Both the position numbers and the translations under genes were made by a program. The notes under the pieces were generated by a model. The model did not search any database, was not told the DNA's origin, and saw only the letters and a program-made list of their open reading frames with translations. DNA of 11,233 nt from an uncultured Eubacteriales bacterium (lineage in GTDB: Bacteria > Bacillota > Clostridia > Christensenellales > UBA1242), in the NCBI GenBank assembly GCA_948787875.1, contig CAQFKO010000037.1, forward strand, positions 1 through 11,233, in the 5' to 3' direction. Below are positions 1 to 5,622 of the stretch, piece by piece; the stretch's first letter is position 1; each line of letters starts with the position of its first letter.

Positions 1-54
1 CCAAATTCATAAAATAGTTTAAAGTTGAAAAATTTATATTTGTTTCACAAAGAA

Positions 55-83
55 TTGACAAATAAAAATATTTATGTTAATAT
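55..83 (+). promoter_or_regulatory. Sigma-A type promoter of rpsU
   Basis: A perfect -35 hexamer TTGACA (55-60) is followed after exactly 17 bases by TAATAT (78-83, four of six matches to TATAAT). A TG dinucleotide one base before the -10 (TGTTAATAT, 75-83) makes it an extended -10 promoter. Expected transcription start is near 90, about 30 bases before the rpsU ATG. The 54 bases upstream are AT-rich and show nothing else I can support. Confidence 0.75.
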
Positions 84-101
84 CTAGTCATGTTATTTGA
101 G

Positions 102-110
102 AGGAGGTGA
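102..110 (+). promoter_or_regulatory. Ribosome binding site of rpsU
   Basis: AGGAGGTGA is a near-perfect complement of the 16S rRNA 3' end. It decides the start: an in-frame GTG at 107 lies inside this site and cannot be the initiation codon, whereas the ATG at 119 is 8 bases downstream, the ideal spacing. Confidence 0.85.
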
Positions 111-118
111 ATTTAGCT

Positions 119-298
119 ATGACAACCGTTAAAGTCGGAGAAAACGAAAGTCTTGACAGTGCTATCAAAAGATGGAAAAGAAAATGTCAAAAAGACGGCA
201 TCATCGGAGATATCCGCAAGAAAGAAGCTTATGTTAAACCTTCTGTTGCAAAAAAGCTTAAAAGTGAAGCCGCAAGAAAGCGTGCAAGAAAAGGATAA
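119..298 (+). CDS. rpsU: 30S ribosomal protein S21
   Basis: This small basic protein of 59 residues belongs to the bS21 family, which binds the 30S platform near the 16S rRNA 3' end and helps translation initiation. The family signature is clear: the N-terminal 'VGENESLDSAIKRWKRKC' region (6-23), the 'IRKKEAYVKPSV' turn (32-43), and the conserved Lys/Arg-rich tail 'KSEAARKRARKG' (48-59). Length matches Firmicute S21 (57-60 residues). The ATG at 119 was chosen because the Shine-Dalgarno sequence overlaps the only earlier in-frame start and because family members begin here. The gene stands alone between its own promoter and terminator. The GatB/YqeY-family gene that follows rpsU in some Firmicutes is absent; an unknown gene follows instead. 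Confidence 0.96.
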   Translation: MTTVKVGENESLDSAIKRWKRKCQKDGIIGDIRKKEAYVKPSVAKKLKSEAARKRARKG

Positions 299-302
299 AA
301 AC

Positions 303-330
303 AAAACAAGCAAAATTGCTTGTTTTTTTT
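303..330 (+). terminator. Intrinsic terminator after rpsU
   Basis: The inverted repeat ACAAGC (306-311 plus flanking A residues) pairs with GCTTGT (318-323) around a short A/T loop and runs straight into eight T residues ending at 330. It begins 5 bases after the rpsU stop codon. The A-tract/T-tract symmetry means it could also work in the opposite direction, but no gene converges on it. Confidence 0.88.
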
Positions 331-402
331 GTTGCAAAATTTAAGCTATTACTGTCGAATATTTAGAACTTTTGTCATGGTGGATACATGTAATTTTAAC
401 TG

Positions 403-411
403 TGCTAATAT
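403..411 (+). promoter_or_regulatory. Probable extended -10 promoter of the 116-residue gene
   Basis: TGCTAATAT matches the extended -10 form (TGnTATAAT) with four of six core matches, and would start transcription near 418, about 24 bases before the ATG at 442. The -35 region at 17 bases (GATACA, 383-388) is weak. A rival arrangement is TTGTCA (372-377) with TTTAAC (395-400) at 17 bases. A promoter is expected here because a terminator closes the preceding gene, but which element is used is uncertain. Confidence 0.45.
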
Positions 412-441
412 AAAATTACCAAAAATATAAAGGAGATAAAT

Positions 442-792
442 ATGCAAAATAACGCACTTAAAATGTTAGCACAAAAGGCAAAAAAGCGACTAAGTAGCGC
501 AGGACAAACAATCAAAACACAAAGTGAAAAAGTTACAACAAGCGCATATCTTTCACAAACAACTTATGCGATTGTTGCAAATAAGCAACTAATTGAAGAA
601 GACCCTCTATACGACAAAGTCAAAAAGATTTTGGAAAAGGGCGATGTTTATAATCCACTTGCCGAACTCACAGATTATTCTGTGTTTAACAGCTTAAATA
701 GTGCGGAAAAAGAAAGATACATTATTAACATGGCAAGAAAATACAACGAACTTAAAGATTATTTTTTGGCACAAGAAAACAAAGTTTCTTAA
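442..792 (+). CDS. Hypothetical protein, 116 residues
   Basis: I do not recognise this protein. It is a real gene by context: AAGGAGA (430-436) sits 5 bases before the ATG, a plausible extended -10 lies upstream, and a strong terminator follows the stop codon. The first 35 residues are basic and rich in Lys, Ala, Ser and Gln ('KMLAQKAKKRLSSAG'), like an amphipathic or nucleic-acid-binding helix. The rest (36-116) is more acidic, with alternating charged and aliphatic residues suggesting a helical cytoplasmic protein. The C-terminal part 'NSAEKERYIINMARKYNELKDYF' region (86-108) is strongly helical in character. There is no signal peptide, no membrane segment, no Cys and no recognisable metal or nucleotide motif. 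It is monocistronic between rpsU and pcrA. No function is proposed. Confidence 0.8.
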   Translation: MQNNALKMLAQKAKKRLSSAGQTIKTQSEKVTTSAYLSQTTYAIVANKQLIEEDPLYDKVKKILEKGDVYNPLAELTDYSVFNSLNSAEKERYIINMARKYNELKDYFLAQENKVS

Positions 793-808
793 ATTGACTT
801 TTATATTT

Positions 809-837
809 AAAAATGGTGAATTTGTCACCATTTTTTT
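809..837 (+). terminator. Intrinsic terminator after the 116-residue gene
   Basis: A perfect stem AAATGGTGA (811-819) pairs with TCACCATTT (825-833) around a 5-base loop, merging into a run of seven T residues (831-837). It lies 18 bases after the stop codon. The stem has four G-C pairs, so this is the most GC-rich of the window's hairpins and should terminate efficiently. Confidence 0.92.
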
Positions 838-839
838 GT

Positions 840-867
840 TTGAAAAAATACTGATTTGTGTTAAACT
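840..867 (+). promoter_or_regulatory. Possible promoter of pcrA-ligA
   Basis: TTGAAA (840-845, four of six) is followed after 16 bases by TAAACT (862-867, four of six), with TG one base upstream (TGTTAAACT, 859-867), so an extended -10 form. Transcription would start near 874, leaving a leader of only about 13 bases. An alternative is TTGTCA inside the preceding terminator (822-827) with AATACT (847-852) at a long 19-base spacing. A promoter is required somewhere here because of the strong terminator just upstream. Confidence 0.4.
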
Positions 868-886
868 TTATTTGGAAGAAAACATT

Positions 887-3175
887 ATGAACGAAAGCAC
901 TATTTTAAATAATTTAAATCAAGAACAATATTTGCCGGCTTCTATTTGTGACGGAGCAATATTAGTGACGGCAGGGGCAGGAAGCGGAAAAACCCGCATG
1001 CTTACTCACAGAATAGCACACATGCTAAATGACCTTGAAATAAAGCCTTATAATATTCTTGCCATAACCTTTACAAATAAGGCGGCAAACGAAATGAAAG
1101 AGCGTGTGGAAAAAATGGTGGGTGACATTGACGGAATGTGGATTTGTACCTTTCATGCAATGTGTTCAAAAATTTTAAGAAGCAACATCAACTTGCTTGG
1201 ATTTACAAGCAGTTTTTCCATATATGGCGACACAGAAAAAAACAGAGTAATAAAAAGAGTGGTTGCCGAGAGGGGAACGGATATAAACGCAGAAACTTTT
1301 GCTTGGCACATTTCTAACGCAAAAAATAACTTGCTTTCACCAGAAGCATACTCAAAATTTATTCATGACAAAAAGAAGTGCGAAATAATCACTGCCATTT
1401 ACTCAGAATACGAAAAAGAACTTGCAAAAGCCAACGCGCTTGATTTTGATGACCTTTTGGTAAAAACTTATGTACTTCTTCGCAAATTTCCCGAAGTTCT
1501 TGAACATTATCAAAACAAATTTAAATATATTTTTGTAGACGAATTTCAAGATACAAACACCGCACAATACGAACTTGTTAAACTTTTGGCAGATAAAAAT
1601 AAAAATATCTGTGCCGTCGGCGACGAAGACCAATGCATTTATTCTTGGCGTGGAGCGCAAGTAGGCAATGTAAAACAATTTACAAAAGATTTTGAAAATT
1701 GCAAAATTTTTAAACTTGAACAAAATTATCGTTCAACCAAAAAAATTGTAGAACTTGCAAACAAATTAATAAAAAATAATGCTTCAAGAATTGATAAAAA
1801 CCTTTGGACAAACAACTCAGACGGAAGCGATGTTATTTTAAAGCAAGCCTATAATGATATTGAAGAAGCTGAATTCATTGCCGAAAAAATCGAATATCTT
1901 GTAACAAATCAAGGTTATAAATATTCTGATTTTGCAATTTTGATGAGAGTTAACTCACTTTCAAGGCTTTTGGAAGAAAAGTTATTAACTTATAACATTC
2001 CTTACAAGGTTTACGGCGGTTTTAAGTTTTTTGAAAGAAAAGAAATCAAAGATACCACTGCATATTTATATTTAGTGGCAAATCCAAATGACACAGAAGC
2101 AACAACAAGAATGTTAGGCTTTCCGAAAAAAGGAATCGGAGATGTATCAATTGCTGAAATTAATGAAATTTCCAAACAAAATGGGGTATCATTAATGCAA
2201 GTTATCATGAACGCTTCTTCATATAACATCAGTGGCGGTCTGCTCAATAAACTTAATAATGTACGAGATTTATTTAATGATTTAAATACAAAAAAAGATA
2301 CAATGCAACTTGAAGAATTTGTTAAATACCTTGTTCAAAGAGTAGGCATAAAAGAAGCTATCGGAACAAAAACGGAAGAAGACGAAAACAAATGCCTAAA
2401 CGTTGACGACTTAATCAAGTCAGTTGCCGAGTTTTCAGACTCTAATGAAGGAGCAAGTATCGACGAATTTTTGCAATCAATAACGCTTATGAGAGATATT
2501 GACTCAATGCAAGACGAAGATAACTTTGTATCGCTTATCACAATTCATGCAGCAAAAGGACTTGAATTTTATTCGGTTTTTGTTGTGGGACTAAATGACG
2601 GACTGTTTCCTTTGAGCAGGGCAATAAACAGCGGAGACCCCAATGAACTTGAAGAAGAAAGACGACTTATGTATGTTGCTGTTACCAGAGCCAAAAACAA
2701 TCTATATTTAACTCGTCCAAAAATCAAATTCAACTTTGAATCACGCAGAACTGAATATACAATTATGTCGAGATTTTTGCCGGAAATGTTTGACGAATTA
2801 AAGAAACAAAACACAAATTCTTTGCCTCAAAGAAACAGCTTATCACAAGAGAGTTTAAGCAACTTTTTGGAACAATCTTATTCCTCTTCAAGTCTAGATC
2901 AAAAGATGTCAACTCACGCAAATATAGTTAATGTTTCAGGCAATAACAACTTATATGGCAGCAAGAATAATTCCAATCAAACACAAACTTTATCTGCTTC
3001 CGACTTTGCAAAATTCAAAAAAGGAACAAGAGTTTCGCATCATCATTTTGGAGAAGGAACAATAACACTTGGCGTAACAGACTTCACAAGTGCTTTTGTT
3101 ACCATCAACTTTGATAAGGTGGGAATTAAAACACTTTCATTAAAATATGCAAAATTAGAAATTATAAAAAATTAA
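887..3175 (+). CDS. pcrA: ATP-dependent DNA helicase PcrA (UvrD/Rep family)
   Basis: This 762-residue superfamily 1A helicase translocates 3'-5' on single-stranded DNA. In Firmicutes PcrA serves nucleotide excision repair, clears RecA and stalled RNA polymerase, and supports rolling-circle plasmids. All helicase motifs are visible in order: Q motif (LNQEQ, 10-14), Walker A AGAGSGKT (29-36), Ia (TFTNKAANEM, 61-70), Ib (TFHAMCSKILR, 88-98), Walker B VDEFQD (217-222), III GDEDQCIYSWRGA (245-257), IV QNYRS (279-283), V (IHAAKGLEF, 553-561) and VI (EERRLMYVAVTRAK, 590-603). A Ser/Asn/Gln-rich low-complexity linker (about 640-705) leads to a small C-terminal domain (about 706-760, FKKGTRVSHHHFGEGTI) typical of the PcrA Tudor-like module that contacts RNA polymerase. 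Length is slightly above B. subtilis PcrA. The reading frame stays open upstream to 701, but family alignment and a GGAAG site (874-878) put the start at 887. ligA follows after 76 bases. Confidence 0.96.
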   Translation: MNESTILNNLNQEQYLPASICDGAILVTAGAGSGKTRMLTHRIAHMLNDLEIKPYNILAITFTNKAANEMKERVEKMVGDIDGMWICTFHAMCSKILRSNINLLGFTSSFSIYGDTEKNRVIKRVVAERGTDINAETFAWHISNAKNNLLSPEAYSKFIHDKKKCEIITAIYSEYEKELAKANALDFDDLLVKTYVLLRKFPEVLEHYQNKFKYIFVDEFQDTNTAQYELVKLLADKNKNICAVGDEDQCIYSWRGAQVGNVKQFTKDFENCKIFKLEQNYRSTKKIVELANKLIKNNASRIDKNLWTNNSDGSDVILKQAYNDIEEAEFIAEKIEYLVTNQGYKYSDFAILMRVNSLSRLLEEKLLTYNIPYKVYGGFKFFERKEIKDTTAYLYLVANPNDTEATTRMLGFPKKGIGDVSIAEINEISKQNGVSLMQVIMNASSYNISGGLLNKLNNVRDLFNDLNTKKDTMQLEEFVKYLVQRVGIKEAIGTKTEEDENKCLNVDDLIKSVAEFSDSNEGASIDEFLQSITLMRDIDSMQDEDNFVSLITIHAAKGLEFYSVFVVGLNDGLFPLSRAINSGDPNELEEERRLMYVAVTRAKNNLYLTRPKIKFNFESRRTEYTIMSRFLPEMFDELKKQNTNSLPQRNSLSQESLSNFLEQSYSSSSLDQKMSTHANIVNVSGNNNLYGSKNNSNQTQTLSASDFAKFKKGTRVSHHHFGEGTITLGVTDFTSAFVTINFDKVGIKTLSLKYAKLEIIKN

Positions 3176-3251
3176 TAAAAAACGCAAATTTTATTGAAAA
3201 TAAGTGAAAAATTACATAATAATTAATAAATTATATAAAATTAGGTAAATC

Positions 3252-5222
3252 ATGACAAACAAAAATAATGATATAATCATAAACGAAATAAAATCGCTTA
3301 TCGAAAAAATCAACAAAGCAAGCTATGAATATTATGTTTTAGACAACCCAACAATTTCCGACAAAGAGTGGGACGCTCTTTATTACAAACTATTAGACCT
3401 TGAAAAAGAAACAGGAATAGTTTTGGAAAACTCGCCTTCAAAAAAGGTGGGCGGAGAGGTATTGGAAGGGTTTGTCAAAGTTCACCATGAGCAAAAAATT
3501 TATAGCCTTGGAAAAGCTCAATCAATGGAAGAAATTGAAGAGTGGGAAACTCGAAACGAAAAAATTTATCCATACAAAAAAGAATACTCTGTTGAATATA
3601 AATTTGATGGTTTAACCCTTTGCCTTGAATACGAAAATGGAAATCTTGTAAGGGCTTCAACAAGAGGAAACGGCGAAGTCGGAGAAGATGTTACAAGTCA
3701 AGTAAAAACCATCAGAACCGTTCCTCTTTCTATAAAATATAAAGGCAAAATAACCATTCACGGAGAGGGCATTATAAAGCTTTCTGAATTAGAAAAATAT
3801 AATGCCAAATCAGAGGAGAAACTCAAAAACGCAAGAAATGCGGTTGCCGGTGCAATAAGAAATCTTGACACAAGCGTTACAGCAAGCAGAAATCTTGACT
3901 TTTTTGCATACAACATAAACAATTCTCCCGACAAAGCATTTTCTTCTCAAAAAGAAATTTCAGACTTTTTAAAGGAACAAGGATTTTTAGTCGGAGGCTT
4001 TTTTAAAATAGCAACAAGCCTTTCCGAAATAAAAGATTTGATAGAAAAAGTAACAAAAACAAAAAACTCCTTAGACTTTTTAATAGACGGCATCGTTATT
4101 AAGGTCAACGACACAAACACAAGAGAGCATTTGGGTTTTACCGAAAAAGTTCCAAGATGGGCAATTGCCTATAAATTTGAAGCCGAAGAAACCTCAACCA
4201 CACTAAACGATGTAACTTGGCAAGTCGGTAGAACAGGAAGAATAACTCCCGTTGCAGAACTTGAACCCGTTGAGCTTTGCGGTGTAACAATAAAAAGAGC
4301 AACCCTTAACAACTTTAATGATATTTTAAGAAAAAAAGTAAAGCTTGGCGACAGAGTTTTTATCAGAAGAAGCAACGAGGTTATTCCTGAAATTTTGTCA
4401 GTGGCAGAAACTTTCACAGATTCAAAAGAAATAAAAAAGCCAACTAATTGTCCTTGCTGTAACAGCCTGCTTGAAGATACGGGAACAGAACTTTATTGCC
4501 CAAATCATTATGGTTGCAAAGACCAAATAATTTATAGACTTACTCACTTTGCAAAAAGAAATGCCATGAAAATCGACGGACTATCTGTTCAAACTGTAAC
4601 AGCATTGTATGAAAAATTCGGAACAAAAACATTCAGCGATATTTACAGAATAACCAAAGACGACCTATCTCAATTAGAAGGCTTCAAAGATAAAAAAATT
4701 AGCAACACACTAGATAGCATTGAAAAGAGCAAAAACTGCAAGCTTTCAAACTTTATTTTTGCACTTGGAATAGACGGCATTGGTGAAAAAATGGCAAAAC
4801 AACTAACCAAGCACTACAAAACACTTAACAATCTTATGTCAGCCACCGTTGAAGAGCTTGTTGAACTTGACGATATTGCGCTTATTACCGCAACTGCGAT
4901 AAAGCATTATTTTTGCGAAAGTTTTAATATTGAAGAAATTGAAGAATTAAAAAAGATTTTAAAAATAGAAGAACAATCTTTTGCGCAAACAAAAAACGGA
5001 TACTTTACTAACAAAAAAGTCGTTTTAACCGGAACTCTGACAAAGTTTTCAAGGTCAAAAGCGGGGGAACTTATTGAAGAACAAGGCGGTCAAACAACTT
5101 CAAGTGTAACAAGTTCCACAGATATAGTGCTTGTGGGTGAAAACCCGGGTAGCAAATTTGATAAAGCCAAAAAACTTGGCATAAAAATAATGTATGAAGA
5201 CGAATTTTTAACCAAAATCTGA
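3252..5222 (+). CDS. ligA: NAD-dependent DNA ligase LigA
   Basis: This 656-residue enzyme seals nicks in duplex DNA using NAD+, joining Okazaki fragments and completing excision repair. Domains in order: Ia NAD-binding region with the 'YEYYVLDNPTISDKEWDAL' pattern (25-43); adenylation domain with active Lys117 in YKFDG (116-120) and DGIVIKVN (279-286); OB fold (VGRTGRITPVAELEP, 325-339); a four-Cys zinc site (Cys400, Cys403, Cys416, Cys422); helix-hairpin-helix repeats (about 430-555, including LGIDGIGEKMA, 505-515); and a C-terminal BRCT domain (about 582-656, KKVVLTGTLTKFSR). Several usually conserved positions differ: YKFDG for the more common K[LIV]DG, TRGNG (137-141) where TRGDG is usual, HGEG (170-173) for RGE, and SNEVIPE (374-380) for AGDVIP. 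The core catalytic residues remain. It has only a weak AGG site (3243-3245). It follows pcrA without a terminator, as in Bacillus, so co-transcription is likely. Confidence 0.95.
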   Translation: MTNKNNDIIINEIKSLIEKINKASYEYYVLDNPTISDKEWDALYYKLLDLEKETGIVLENSPSKKVGGEVLEGFVKVHHEQKIYSLGKAQSMEEIEEWETRNEKIYPYKKEYSVEYKFDGLTLCLEYENGNLVRASTRGNGEVGEDVTSQVKTIRTVPLSIKYKGKITIHGEGIIKLSELEKYNAKSEEKLKNARNAVAGAIRNLDTSVTASRNLDFFAYNINNSPDKAFSSQKEISDFLKEQGFLVGGFFKIATSLSEIKDLIEKVTKTKNSLDFLIDGIVIKVNDTNTREHLGFTEKVPRWAIAYKFEAEETSTTLNDVTWQVGRTGRITPVAELEPVELCGVTIKRATLNNFNDILRKKVKLGDRVFIRRSNEVIPEILSVAETFTDSKEIKKPTNCPCCNSLLEDTGTELYCPNHYGCKDQIIYRLTHFAKRNAMKIDGLSVQTVTALYEKFGTKTFSDIYRITKDDLSQLEGFKDKKISNTLDSIEKSKNCKLSNFIFALGIDGIGEKMAKQLTKHYKTLNNLMSATVEELVELDDIALITATAIKHYFCESFNIEEIEELKKILKIEEQSFAQTKNGYFTNKKVVLTGTLTKFSRSKAGELIEEQGGQTTSSVTSSTDIVLVGENPGSKFDKAKKLGIKIMYEDEFLTKI

Positions 5223-5250
5223 CAAAATTTTTGCAATTAACGATACTTTT

Positions 5251-5272
5251 ATAAAAAAAATATATTTTTTAT
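5251..5272 (+). terminator. Weak AT-only hairpin after ligA
   Basis: ATAAAAAA (5251-5258) can pair with TTTTTTAT (5265-5272) around a 6-base loop, 28 bases after the ligA stop. It contains no G-C pair and has only a short T-rich 3' side, so it is at best a weak terminator. It is listed because it is the only candidate end for the pcrA-ligA transcript before rpoZ. Confidence 0.3.
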
Positions 5273-5282
5273 GTAAAAACTA

Positions 5283-5313
5283 TTGCAATTTGATATAACG
5301 AATGTGCTATAAT
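5283..5313 (+). promoter_or_regulatory. Promoter of rpoZ (extended -10)
   Basis: A perfect -10 TATAAT (5308-5313) carries TGC immediately upstream (TGCTATAAT, 5305-5313), the extended -10 consensus. The best -35 match, TTGCAA (5283-5288), is at a long spacing of 19 bases, so the promoter probably relies on the extended -10. Expected start is near 5320, giving a leader of about 20 bases that holds a strong AAAGGAGAG ribosome binding site (5325-5333). Confidence 0.75.
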
Positions 5314-5340
5314 AGTGGCACGAAAAAGGAGAGTAATATT

Positions 5341-5550
5341 ATGTCTTGGCTAAATCCACCTATTGAAAAAGTAATTGAAAGTGCAGGCAACAAATATATT
5401 TTATGTTCGCTTGTTTCTAAAAGAGCAAAAGAATTGTTGCTTGACAAACCTGAATTTTTCAGAGATCATCAAAGGGTTAAACCTATTGAATTTGCAAGCA
5501 AAGAATTTTATGAGGGTTACTACACAATTTCAAAGCATCCAAAAGACTAA
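5341..5550 (+). CDS. rpoZ: DNA-directed RNA polymerase subunit omega
   Basis: This 69-residue protein fits the omega subunit, which wraps the C-terminal tail of beta-prime and aids RNA polymerase assembly. Two family blocks are visible: 'NKYILCSLVSKRAKEL' (17-32), matching the usual 'sRYtLV..aakRArqL' helix, and 'KPIEFASKEFYEGYYTI' (47-63), matching 'KPvtlAleEia.GkI'. The N-terminal 'LNPPIEKVIES' also resembles clostridial omega starts. Length is normal for Firmicute omega. The ATG at 5341 was chosen over an upstream in-frame ATG at 5302 because the latter lies inside the promoter and because AAAGGAGAG (5325-5333) sits 7 bases before 5341. Context agrees: in B. subtilis rpoZ lies just upstream of coaBC-priA-def-fmt. 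Here coaBC is missing and priA follows directly. The sequence is divergent, so an automated pipeline might leave it hypothetical. Confidence 0.82.
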   Translation: MSWLNPPIEKVIESAGNKYILCSLVSKRAKELLLDKPEFFRDHQRVKPIEFASKEFYEGYYTISKHPKD

Positions 5551-5562
5551 TTCAAAATTTGT

Positions 5563-5591
5563 TAGACAATAACACTTAGTTAGTATATAAT
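5563..5591 (+). promoter_or_regulatory. Near-consensus promoter of the priA operon
   Basis: TAGACA (5563-5568, five of six to TTGACA) is followed after exactly 17 bases by a perfect TATAAT (5586-5591). Transcription is expected to start near 5598, inside the descending arm of the rpoZ terminator, so the priA message would lack the ascending arm and could not form the hairpin. The leader would be about 25 bases. Of all promoters in the window this has the best combined match. Confidence 0.75.
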
Positions 5592-5612
5592 TAATTTATA
5601 CTAACTTTTTTT
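5578..5612 (+). terminator. Intrinsic terminator after rpoZ, overlapping the priA promoter
   Basis: GTTAGTATA (5579-5587) pairs perfectly with TATACTAAC (5597-5605) around a 9-base loop and is followed by seven T residues (5606-5612). The hairpin starts 28 bases after the rpoZ stop. Its ascending arm and loop contain the -10 element of the next promoter, so the same bases end one transcript and start the next. Confidence 0.85.
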
Positions 5613-5622
5613 ATAGGTAAAT

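Noticed and set aside
107..118. GTG start of rpsU four codons upstream
   Set aside because: The GTG is part of the Shine-Dalgarno AGGAGGTGA itself and S21 proteins start at the later ATG.
113..337. Reverse-strand and alternative-frame open frames overlapping known genes (also at 1403-1723, 2011-2247, 2335-2541, 2569-2814, 3475-3663, 4169-4417, 5375-5572, 6318-6629, 7819-8085, 8255-8455, 8703-8909, 9060-9284, 9253-9465, 9647-9829, 10412-10621, 10884-11102)
   Set aside because: Each is embedded in a well-supported gene, has no family resemblance and is best explained as a shadow of an AT-rich coding strand.
701..886. N-terminal extension of PcrA by 62 residues in the open frame
   Set aside because: It overlaps the preceding gene and runs through a strong terminator and the pcrA promoter region. 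Its residues do not resemble PcrA, whereas the family start pattern and a ribosome binding site fit the ATG at 887.
3194..3239. Possible ligA promoter (ATTACA 3211-3216, 17 bases, TATAAA 3234-3239; or TTGAAA 3194-3199 with CATAAT 3215-3220)
   Set aside because: The first would leave an almost leaderless message that lacks the AGG site, the second has only 15-base spacing, and such matches are expected by chance in this very AT-rich gap. Co-transcription with pcrA is simpler.
5302..5340. Upstream ATG extending RpoZ by 13 residues
   Set aside because: It lies across the -10 TATAAT, so it would not be on the predicted transcript, and the strong ribosome binding site serves 5341.
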